From NCBI GenBank assembly GCA_964403545.1, contig CAYOGN010000146.1, forward strand, positions 1 to 6,038: a stretch of DNA of 6,038 nucleotides, read 5' to 3'. The stretch comes from VYFG01 sp964403545 (GTDB lineage: Bacteria > Pseudomonadota > Gammaproteobacteria > Arenicellales > Poriferihabitantaceae). A program made the position numbers and the translations under genes. Of this stretch, positions 1-5,796 are shown one piece after another (within the stretch, counting starts at the first letter, position 1; each line of letters opens with the position of its first letter). The notes under the pieces were generated by a model, which saw nothing but the letters and a program-made list of their open reading frames with translations, made no database searches and was not told the origin of the DNA.

Positions 1-170
1 GCATTCATACGGCGCGCAAGATAACCATCCAGCCAATCGGTAAGTGCCGCGACGACAAAAATACTGGTGATTATGATTTCTCGATAGGCGCCGGGCCAGA
101 AATACATTAAAACCAGCACTGGAATCAATGTTATCCGAAACAGCGTAATCAGATTCGGCAGGTTCCACAT
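1..170 (-). CDS. pgsA: Phosphatidylglycerolphosphate synthase (CDP-diacylglycerol--glycerol-3-phosphate 3-phosphatidyltransferase), N-terminal part
   Basis: This is an inner-membrane enzyme that transfers a phosphatidyl group from CDP-diacylglycerol to glycerol-3-phosphate, the committed step to phosphatidylglycerol and cardiolipin. Only the first 56 codons are in the window; the gene runs off the left edge (family length about 180-190 residues). The protein begins MWNLPNLITLFRITLIPVLV, the usual N-terminus with a first hydrophobic segment (about residues 6-25) and a second one (about 31-46). The start of the CDP-alcohol phosphotransferase motif is visible as D48-G49-x2-A52-R53; its later Gly and Asp residues lie outside. 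The ATG at 168-170 was chosen because it gives the typical family start; no strong Shine-Dalgarno sequence precedes it. It follows uvrC on the same strand after 79 bases, the common gammaproteobacterial arrangement, so co-transcription is likely. Identification is firm despite the truncation. Confidence 0.95.
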   Translation of the reverse strand, partial: MWNLPNLITLFRITLIPVLVLMYFWPGAYREIIITSIFVVAALTDWLDGYLARRMN

Positions 171-218
171 TAGCTGATGACCATGATTGGTTGATTTCCC
201 CGGGCAGTCTACGATTTT

Positions 219-234
219 CGCCCCTGTCAGGGCG
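219..234 (-). other. Small hairpin in the uvrC-pgsA gap
   Basis: Read on the minus strand, CGCCCT-GACA-GGGGCG can fold into a six-pair stem with a tetraloop, the top pair being a G-U wobble. It lies between the uvrC stop and the pgsA start. It is followed by AAAATC and not by a run of T, so it is not an intrinsic terminator. It could be an mRNA stability or processing element between the two cistrons, or chance. Confidence 0.3.
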
Positions 235-249
235 GCCTGCCAGAGACTA

Positions 250-2073
250 TCAGTTATGAAACCGATTATATATCCGTTGGGCGATATTTGGACTGATTCC
301 TGGAACCCTGGCCAGATCTTCGACCCCGGCACGCCGAATTTCGCCAAGGCCTCCAAAATAGCGTAATAAATTGCGTCGACGTTTTTCCCCCACACCTTCA
401 ATTTGTTCCAGGGTTGATTGTGTCCGTGCCTTGTCACGGCGATTGCGGTGCCCGGTGATGGCAAATCGATGGGCCTCATCGCGTATGCGTTGAATTAAAT
501 GTGAGGTTGGCGACGTCCCCCCCGGATAGAGCGGTCTTGTGTGCCCGGGAAGATGCAGCATCTCTTCCCCGGGGCGCCGTTCCGGGCCCTTGGAAACACC
601 CACCAGCAAGACAGAATCATTCAGTTGTAGTTCGTCAAATACTTTTTTGGCAATACCGAGCTGGCCCTTGCCACCATCGATCAGAACCACGTCTGGCAGT
701 TTACCGTCATCTTCAATGACCCGTTTGTAGCGTCGGAGCAGAACTTGCTCCATAGCCGCATAATCATCGCCGGGCGTTATATCCGTTATATTAAATTTAC
801 GATAGTCTGACTTGACCGCACCCATTTGATCAAAGACCACGCAGGAGCCTACGGTGCGTTCACCCATGGTATGGCTGATATCGAAACACTCAATTCTTGA
901 AGGGGTTTCATCAAGCCCCAGAATACCAGCCAGGGCAACAAATTGTCCGCTGATCTGGCTACGCTCATTCAGGTACACCCGTAACCGGTCGCTGGTATTG
1001 ATCCGTGCGCTTTCGATCCATCGCGAACGTTGGGATCTGCACTTGTGTTTTACCTCCACTTTTGATTTTGCTTCCAGGGTCAGCACCTGCTGCAGCGAGG
1101 CGCGGCTATCGATCTTGTCGCTTAACAGTATTTCACGAGGAATGGCTGAGCCCAGATAGTTTTGTGGTAGAAAAGCCTCCAGTAACTTTGCCGGTTCCAG
1201 GTCCAGTGGATTGGGTTGAATATCAAATCGACCGCCGAGATTCCTGCCATGACGTATCGTGATGACACCGAAACATACGGTGCCGGATTCCACAGCGACC
1301 GCAACCACATCGGCATCACTGGTGTTATTTGCGACGTATTGTTTTTCCCGTACTCTCTGCAAGCGCGCAATTCGGTCACGGTAATCTGCGGCGAGCTCGA
1401 ATTCAAGTTTGTTGGAAGCAGTTTCCATTTTCTCCATCAGTTCTTCAAGCAAAGAACTATCCCGGCCTTCAACCATTGCCCTCGCCTGTCGCACATCTTC
1501 CGCATAATCCTGCGGTGGAATCAGGCCAACGCAGGGTGCGCTGCAACGCTTGATCTGGTACTGAAGGCAGGGCCGGGATCGATTGCGAAAAAAACTGTCG
1601 TTGCATTGTCTGAGTAAAAATATTTTCTGGATATGACTCAGCATTTCCCGCACCGCACCGGCACCGGGGTAGGGGCCGAAATACTTTCCCGGCTGGTTAC
1701 GGCGGCCACGGTAAAAGCTGAACCGGGGAAATTCTTCGGTATGGGTCAGGCGGATATAAGGATAGCTCTTGTCATCCCGAAGCAGTATGTTATAGCGCGG
1801 CTTGCGATCCTTGATCAGGTTATGTTCGAGCAATAATGCTTCGCTCTCAGTCTGGGTTTGTTGGGTTTCAGCACGACGAATTCTCGACACCATAAGGCGG
1901 GTTTTGGGGCTAATGGAAGTGCCACGAAAATAACTGCTCACCCGTTTTTTCAGGTTCAGTGCTTTGCCCACATAGATCGTATCCCCGGCTTCGTTATAGT
2001 AGATATATACACCGGGTTTCTCTGACACCGATGCGAGAAATTGCCTGGAATCAAATTTTGCGGGTTCGGTCAT
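250..2073 (-). CDS. uvrC: UvrABC excinuclease subunit C
   Basis: UvrC is the dual-incision nuclease of nucleotide excision repair: it joins the UvrB-DNA complex and cuts on both sides of the lesion. The 607 residues match the usual length and all domains are present in order. These are the GIY-YIG nuclease domain (about 18-95, with G21-V-Y23, Y34-V-G-K and R44), a cysteine-rich region (C157, C169, C177, C181), the UvrB-binding UVR motif (about 205-240), and the RNase H-like endonuclease domain with candidate catalytic D398, D436/D437, D466 and H535. A double helix-hairpin-helix DNA-binding end (about 557-606) closes the protein. The cysteine spacing equals that of the four ligands reported for the [4Fe-4S] cluster of E. 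coli UvrC. The ATG start gives the expected N-terminus; an AGGTGA stretch lies 13 bases upstream, which is far for a Shine-Dalgarno. It is divergent from efp and upstream of pgsA. The product appears intact. Confidence 0.98.
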   Translation of the reverse strand: MTEPAKFDSRQFLASVSEKPGVYIYYNEAGDTIYVGKALNLKKRVSSYFRGTSISPKTRLMVSRIRRAETQQTQTESEALLLEHNLIKDRKPRYNILLRDDKSYPYIRLTHTEEFPRFSFYRGRRNQPGKYFGPYPGAGAVREMLSHIQKIFLLRQCNDSFFRNRSRPCLQYQIKRCSAPCVGLIPPQDYAEDVRQARAMVEGRDSSLLEELMEKMETASNKLEFELAADYRDRIARLQRVREKQYVANNTSDADVVAVAVESGTVCFGVITIRHGRNLGGRFDIQPNPLDLEPAKLLEAFLPQNYLGSAIPREILLSDKIDSRASLQQVLTLEAKSKVEVKHKCRSQRSRWIESARINTSDRLRVYLNERSQISGQFVALAGILGLDETPSRIECFDISHTMGERTVGSCVVFDQMGAVKSDYRKFNITDITPGDDYAAMEQVLLRRYKRVIEDDGKLPDVVLIDGGKGQLGIAKKVFDELQLNDSVLLVGVSKGPERRPGEEMLHLPGHTRPLYPGGTSPTSHLIQRIRDEAHRFAITGHRNRRDKARTQSTLEQIEGVGEKRRRNLLRYFGGLGEIRRAGVEDLARVPGISPNIAQRIYNRFHN

Positions 2074-2142
2074 GGGGTTGATGTTATCACCTGCCCTCGA
2101 CCATTGGCAGATTGGCTCAGAGCCGTTTATCGTTAGAACGAG

Positions 2143-2148
2143 AGTATA
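2143..2148 (-). promoter_or_regulatory. Candidate -10 element for uvrC
   Basis: On the minus strand this reads TATACT, five of six matches to the sigma-70 -10 consensus. The best -35 I can place upstream (TCTTCA, 16-base spacer) is poor. It sits about 70 bases upstream of the uvrC start in the divergent uvrC/efp gap. No LexA-type CTG-N10-CAG box is present. Moderate to low confidence because of the weak -35. Confidence 0.35.
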
Positions 2149-2177
2149 TGATCAGAGAACAATCTGAAGACCTGAAG

Positions 2178-2206
2178 TTGCTCCGGTCCTTTATTCCTCC
2201 TACAAT
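2178..2206 (+). promoter_or_regulatory. Sigma-70 type promoter for efp
   Basis: TTGCTC at 2178-2183 and TACAAT at 2201-2206 are separated by exactly 17 bases. They match the -35 and -10 consensus at four and five of six positions respectively. Transcription would start near 2213, giving a leader of about 27 bases before the efp ATG. No other promoter-like pair in the gap is as good. Confidence 0.6.
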
Positions 2207-2239
2207 CCGGCCTCTCTTTCGCCGCCCTGGACAACCGTA

Positions 2240-2800
2240 ATGAAAATATCCGCTTTTGAAGCACGCGTAGGTAATTTGTTGGAATATCAAGGTAAATTAT
2301 GGCGGGTGTACAAGAAAAACCATGTCAAGCCAGGTAAGGGAGGGGCCTTTGTCCAGATGGAAATGAAGAGTATTGGTGATGGAACCAAGCTTAATGAGCG
2401 CTTCCGTTCCGAAGACAAAGTAGAAAAAGCCCATGTAGAGCCTCGTCAGATGCAATTTCTCTACAGTGAGGGTGATGCCTATATCTTTATGGACAATGAA
2501 TCTTTTGAGCAGTTGACCATGATGGCAGATGATCTGGAAGAGCAAATTCCGTTTTTGTTACCCAATACCGACGTGCGGATCAATTTTCACAACGACAACC
2601 CCATTGGCGTCGAGTTGCCAGCCAACGTAATTCTTGAAGTCACCGAAACCGAGGCGGTGGTCAAGGGCCAGACTGCAGCCAGCGGCGGTAAACCGGCAAT
2701 ACTTGAGACCGGACTGAAAGTTACAGTGCCTCAATTTGTCTATGCCGGAGAGAAAATCAAAGTGAACACCGATACCGGTGAATACGTCGAAAGGGCCTGA
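2240..2800 (+). CDS. efp: Translation elongation factor P
   Basis: EF-P binds ribosomes stalled at proline runs, between the P and E sites, and promotes peptide bond formation. The 186-residue length is typical. Three beta-barrel domains are expected: a KOW-like domain I (about 1-63), an OB domain II (about 65-128) and an OB domain III (about 130-186) with the family signature region around A146-A-S-G-G-K-P-A. The conserved tip loop is V29-K-P-G-K33-G; K33 aligns with the E. coli lysine (K34) that receives beta-lysine. The start ATG gives the expected N-terminus; only a weak TGGA precedes it. The N-terminal half (MKISAFEARVGNLLEYQGKL, then GTKLNERFR) resembles alphaproteobacterial EF-P more than the gammaproteobacterial MATY-type, which is odd beside gammaproteobacterial-looking UvrC and PgsA. 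No EpmA, EpmB or EarP modification gene is in the window. It appears monocistronic, divergent from uvrC. Confidence 0.97.
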   Translation: MKISAFEARVGNLLEYQGKLWRVYKKNHVKPGKGGAFVQMEMKSIGDGTKLNERFRSEDKVEKAHVEPRQMQFLYSEGDAYIFMDNESFEQLTMMADDLEEQIPFLLPNTDVRINFHNDNPIGVELPANVILEVTETEAVVKGQTAASGGKPAILETGLKVTVPQFVYAGEKIKVNTDTGEYVERA

Positions 2801-2853
2801 ATCGGGTTTTATTTTCCCGTCCAACCGGGTGAAGTTTGCACTATAAGGGAAAG

Positions 2854-3534
2854 TTAGTCGTTGTCGATTGTGCCGGCCCCGGCACCAGCAAGGCGTGATG
2901 CTTCGGTGGCTTCCACATAGGTGCGATGAACAAATGGCTCAAGATCAGCCCAGCATTTCGGATCAATATAGCGGGAGCCAATTTCAGCGAATCGGGGTTC
3001 ACCCTTAATATGGTGGTTGTCATCCCGGGCGATGCTGACAATTAAGCGTGTTGTTGACTTTGTGCCTGGCACTCGCCCGTCTGCCCCAATGACCATGCTA
3101 TGGGGATTACAGCTTATTTGAATGTCATCCCATTGCAATACCACGCTACGATTTGTCTGGCTGGCAGCAGCGCCAGCGAAGCCCACACACAGTAGAGGGC
3201 AGGCAGCATTCACGACCTCGATGGTGTCTTTCCCGTTTTCAGACATAAGCGCTCTGGCATTAATCCTGTCGCATAATGCAGGGCCGATCATCAGTGGAGA
3301 TGCGAGATCCGAGGTAGTGACCCAGATGCCTTCTTGATCCCTGATCCGTAGCCGATCCGGCGCCGAATGATCGATCTCCTGTAGTAATGGTGCCAGCATT
3401 GAGACGCCGCCCAGGTGCATCAACTCAAGCCAGCGGATTGCCCGACCGGCATCTTCAGCAAGACCCCAGTCGAGTCCGGCACCACGTACAGCCTTTCGAC
3501 AGGTCAGTTCAATCTGGTTAAGAGAATAGTGCAA
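2854..3534 (-). CDS. DUF3726-type protein of unknown function
   Basis: The function is unknown. I assign the DUF3726 family from memory of its N- and C-terminal signatures. These are SLNQIE followed by RKAVRGAGLDWGLAEDAGRA (about 4-32), and a C-terminal EASRLAGAGAG plus DND (about 211-226). The 226 residues show no signal peptide, no convincing membrane helix and no recognised catalytic motif. The middle (about 75-125) is alanine-, glycine- and cysteine-rich and moderately hydrophobic. The start is TTG at 3532-3534, chosen because it places the family's N-terminus at residue 1 and because an in-frame TGA lies only four codons upstream. A GAG seven bases before it may serve as a weak Shine-Dalgarno. 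It lies 12 bases after the stop of the larger upstream gene, in the same frame, so translational coupling is likely. It is convergent with efp, leaving 53 bases between the stops. The family call is fairly sure; the role is not. Confidence 0.82.
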   Translation of the reverse strand: MHYSLNQIELTCRKAVRGAGLDWGLAEDAGRAIRWLELMHLGGVSMLAPLLQEIDHSAPDRLRIRDQEGIWVTTSDLASPLMIGPALCDRINARALMSENGKDTIEVVNAACPLLCVGFAGAAASQTNRSVVLQWDDIQISCNPHSMVIGADGRVPGTKSTTRLIVSIARDDNHHIKGEPRFAEIGSRYIDPKCWADLEPFVHRTYVEATEASRLAGAGAGTIDND

Positions 3535-3546
3535 TAGCGGACTCGA

Positions 3547-5172
3547 TCAGGAAGGCACTAATGCGGGAAGTATCCAGTCGTCCGGTTCCGCGTGCTGAAA
3601 ATCAACCGGAAAAGGCGCATTCTGAAACATGGTAATACGTATCCAGCGATCGGAACGTGGATCAAACCGGGTGGCGCCAAAAAAGGAAAGCTTGCAGCGC
3701 AGCAGGTCTACCGGAACCAGGTCAGTGGCGATCAAATTGTGCTGGATCTCGCCGTATGGAAGATCGTTTACCAGCAGCAGACGACGCACCGCACAGCGAT
3801 GCTGTGGATACTGCATCAGAAAAGCAGCTAGTGACTGGCTTGGGTTTGCGGCATGGAATTGCTGGTGCAAGGCGGCGATATCACGGCCAAAGGCGAGGGG
3901 TTGTTCCCTGTCTGCACCAGGCTCCCGGTAACGCTCTCCCAGCCGGGGCTCCAGCTTTTCTTCGGAGACATACCAGAACCGGGCAGTTTCTTCGTCGGCA
4001 GAAAAATCTGTCTCCAGTGCCCACAAATAGTTTTTCTCCACCAAAATCCTGGCGCATTCTACTGTCATAGACCCGTCAATGCCCTGGTAAGACGCTTCGT
4101 CTATGGTCATATCCTCAGCCAGGTCATCCACCAGTGCGCCGTGAGGTTCGATCACCAACGACACCAGTAATTCCTGCCCTTCCAGCGACAAACAGGTTTC
4201 GGACCATCGAATCATATGATCCCATGGCGTCGGTGCACTCAGTGCTCCCGAGGTTAGTTGACCGGCAATGGCGTCGATGTCTTTCTGTAGTTCACCAATT
4301 CTTTGCTGTTGTCGGGGATCAACGGTATGCCAGTCTTTTACCCACTGGTCCATTCTTTTCACCATCTGCTGGAACAGGGCAGATTCTTTGGGTCCGGCTG
4401 CGGCAAGGTTGCGTACGCGCATCAGTGCAGTTTCGCGGGCATTGACCCAGCTGTGAATCAGTGCCGGGTGGTTAACCAGAAAGGGCGCCATACCAAGACC
4501 GGTAGCGTTGCCCACGCCGAGTCGGGATTTGACCACTAAATCCATGGTCACAGCATGAACAGGGTCCCGTACCCTGGCCATATGTTCGACCATATCGATG
4601 GTAAACCAGCGAATCAGCCAGACTGCGAGCAATTCGGCACGGAAAGAGCCGGCGAATTCGGGCCGCTGCGCAATCCGTTCCCGATCGCTCAAACCATATT
4701 TGCCGTTGCCGTATACCGCGGTGGTGCGCATCAGGTAGCCGACGTTTTCTATCATCGCGGTATCGGGCTGCATGCCCCGGGACAAGCGCTCCACGACGTG
4801 TTCAAATAACCTGACACTGCGGTTTGCCCGGGATAGTACCAGCTCTGTCTGGCTGCACTGACCTGCTTCCTGCAGCGGCACATTGGCCTCCATGCGAATC
4901 AGATCCTGTTCCAGGGGTATGCCGTCAAACAATGCAAAAGTGGCATCCCATCGCTCTGCAATGACCCGGTCAGAGCGCTCCTCCGGGGGCAGGTCATGGG
5001 CAAAACAAACCAGGCTGTACTTGTGCCCGGGACCCGTGGCTTGATAAATGGCAATGCCAACCCCGCAGGTATTGACCCGCCATTGCGTTCGTTCGAATGA
5101 CCATCGATCCCGCTTCAGTTGTCTCAGCAGGGCACGCATAAAACTGAGACGGGTCTGGTGAGAGCAACCCAT
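3547..5172 (-). CDS. Conserved uncharacterised protein, about 541 residues, upstream partner of the DUF3726 gene
   Basis: I recognise no named domain, although the sequence is familiar as a conserved proteobacterial family of unknown role. Using the start at 5172, distinctive stretches are DRVIAERWDATFALFDG (68-84), SVRLFEHVVERL (119-130), GYLMRTTAVYGNGKYG (145-160) and a glycine-rich GVGNATGLGMAPFLVNHP (219-236). After these come WVNARETALMRVR (242-254), a charged, probably helical stretch (266-306) and FWYVSEEKLEPRLGER (399-414). It looks soluble: no signal peptide, no clear membrane helices. The frame is open to an ATG at 5373 (608 residues), with another ATG at 5241 (564 residues). I chose 5172 because GAGG stands nine bases before it, the two upstream ATGs lack a ribosome site, and a perfect TATAAT on the same strand lies between 5241 and 5373. 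It overlaps no gene and is followed closely by the DUF3726 gene, its probable operon partner. The gene is solid; the start is uncertain. Confidence 0.85.
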   Translation of the reverse strand: MGCSHQTRLSFMRALLRQLKRDRWSFERTQWRVNTCGVGIAIYQATGPGHKYSLVCFAHDLPPEERSDRVIAERWDATFALFDGIPLEQDLIRMEANVPLQEAGQCSQTELVLSRANRSVRLFEHVVERLSRGMQPDTAMIENVGYLMRTTAVYGNGKYGLSDRERIAQRPEFAGSFRAELLAVWLIRWFTIDMVEHMARVRDPVHAVTMDLVVKSRLGVGNATGLGMAPFLVNHPALIHSWVNARETALMRVRNLAAAGPKESALFQQMVKRMDQWVKDWHTVDPRQQQRIGELQKDIDAIAGQLTSGALSAPTPWDHMIRWSETCLSLEGQELLVSLVIEPHGALVDDLAEDMTIDEASYQGIDGSMTVECARILVEKNYLWALETDFSADEETARFWYVSEEKLEPRLGERYREPGADREQPLAFGRDIAALHQQFHAANPSQSLAAFLMQYPQHRCAVRRLLLVNDLPYGEIQHNLIATDLVPVDLLRCKLSFFGATRFDPRSDRWIRITMFQNAPFPVDFQHAEPDDWILPALVPS

Positions 5173-5251
5173 GCGTTCTGGCCTCATCACCGTTTCTGGC
5201 GGTCGCATCGGGTTCGCATCCGTGACACTGGAGAGTTTCATAGGACAGGAT

Positions 5252-5279
5252 TTGCCACAATATTTGTCGTTGCTATAGA
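5252..5279 (+). promoter_or_regulatory. Candidate promoter towards the PqqD-like gene
   Basis: TTGCCA (5252-5257, five of six to the -35 consensus) and TATAGA (5274-5279, four of six to the -10) are separated by 16 bases. Transcription would start near 5286, giving a leader of about 195 bases before the ATG at 5481, which is long. The element lies within the possible N-terminal extension of the opposite-strand gene. Confidence 0.3.
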
Positions 5280-5323
5280 GTGTTGTTAAAATCGAGGGTG
5301 GCTCTATTAATTCGTTGGCCAAT

Positions 5324-5329
5324 ATTATA
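5324..5329 (-). promoter_or_regulatory. Candidate -10 element for the 541-residue protein / DUF3726 gene pair
   Basis: On the minus strand this is a perfect TATAAT. No good -35 stands 16-18 bases upstream (CTTTTG or GCTTTT), and there is no TGn extension, so it would need an activator or is chance in an AT-rich stretch. If used, transcription would start near 5317, downstream of the ATG at 5373, and would favour the start codons at 5241 or 5172. Confidence 0.3.
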
Positions 5330-5480
5330 TGTTTACCGGCTGAATCAAAAGCGGGCTCGTTGAAAGGAGCCATCTGAATAAAACTGAGTTCAAATTGGTC
5401 GCTTATGTTTTAATCAGTAGCTCCTGAAGTAAAAAGGCTTGATTGTTGTCCACAAATCCCACCCTTCGGTACGCCAAATT

Positions 5481-5777
5481 ATGAACCTGGACATTCACCC
5501 TGATCTGCCTCTGGAGACGGTGCCAAAACAACAGCCAGGATACGTAGTGGAAAAAATTCCCTGCTGTTATCTACTCAGACATGAAGAGAATGATATCGTG
5601 GTAAAACTGAATGCCACCGGAATGATGATTTGGCAGACCTGTACCGGTGAATGGACCGTGGGAGAAATTATAGATGCCCTCAAAGAAGCTTACCCTGACG
5701 GGGCGATGTCAATGGACAAAGACGTATTTCGTGCGCTGGATAATCTTCAGGATGAAGGGGTGATCTGCCTGAGTTGA
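5481..5777 (+). CDS. PqqD-like protein (RiPP recognition element fold)
   Basis: This is a 98-residue protein of the PqqD family. In pyrroloquinoline quinone and other RiPP pathways such proteins or domains hold the leader of a precursor peptide and present it to the modifying enzyme; family members also occur in unrelated clusters. The sequence fits the winged-helix pattern. There are three short strands (about 19-26, 29-34 and 38-43), the motif V41-K-L-N-A-T-G at the turn into helix 1 (44-53, with I50-W51), helix 2 (59-71, TVGEIIDALKEAY) and helix 3 (79-92), ending in G-V-I-C-L. Two adjacent cysteines (28-29) and C54 are present. I chose ATG 5481 over a TTG at 5439, because the extra 14 residues add nothing to the fold; neither start has a clear Shine-Dalgarno. 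It is divergent from the uncharacterised gene pair. No radical SAM enzyme, precursor peptide or other pqq gene is visible, so pqqD itself is unlikely. Confidence 0.85.
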   Translation: MNLDIHPDLPLETVPKQQPGYVVEKIPCCYLLRHEENDIVVKLNATGMMIWQTCTGEWTVGEIIDALKEAYPDGAMSMDKDVFRALDNLQDEGVICLS

Positions 5778-5796
5778 CAGGGAACTGCCAGAATTG

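Larger units (their letters stand above)
5173..5480. promoter_or_regulatory. Divergent control region between the 541-residue protein gene and the PqqD-like gene
   Basis: These 308 bases are AT-richer than the flanking genes, most clearly from 5242 to 5460. They contain promoter-like sequences on both strands (listed separately) and, in the minus-strand frame, an open extension of the neighbouring gene. I see no RNA gene, riboswitch or long inverted repeat. If the minus-strand gene really starts at 5373, the control region shrinks to 5374-5480. Confidence 0.4.

Noticed and set aside
170..184. Four-codon mini-frame (ATG GTC ATC AGC TAA) on the minus strand whose stop overlaps the pgsA ATG
   Set aside because: There is no ribosome site at a normal distance and a frame this short is expected by chance.
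1216..1617. Long plus-strand open frame (133 codons) opposite uvrC, with several shorter ones
   Set aside because: It lies entirely within an unmistakable uvrC frame, has no recognisable protein features and is explained as an antisense shadow.
2130..2165. Possible LexA (SOS) box near the uvrC -10 element, CTGATCATATACTCTC on the minus strand
   Set aside because: The right half does not match CTG-N10-CAG, and uvrC is not a LexA target in E. coli.
2801..2835. Intrinsic terminator between efp and the DUF3726 gene
   Set aside because: Only two mutually exclusive four-pair stems (CGGG with CCCG) can form, and neither is followed by a proper T run on either strand.
3547..3549. TGA between the two minus-strand genes as a recoded selenocysteine codon
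   Set aside because: No obvious selenocysteine insertion hairpin directly follows, and the second gene has its own start matching the family N-terminus.
3657..4170. Plus-strand open frames of 79-137 codons opposite the large uncharacterised gene
   Set aside because: They overlap each other and a continuous 541-residue frame with coherent protein character; composition looks like shadow frames.
5230..5280. Radical SAM-like cysteine motif (C-G-K-S-C) near the N-terminus of the 608-residue form
   Set aside because: It lacks the third cysteine of CxxxCxxC, no other radical SAM features are present, and the stretch is probably not translated.
5439..5480. Upstream TTG start for the PqqD-like gene
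   Set aside because: AGG stands only one base before the TTG, too close for a ribosome site, and the added 14 residues lie outside the PqqD fold.
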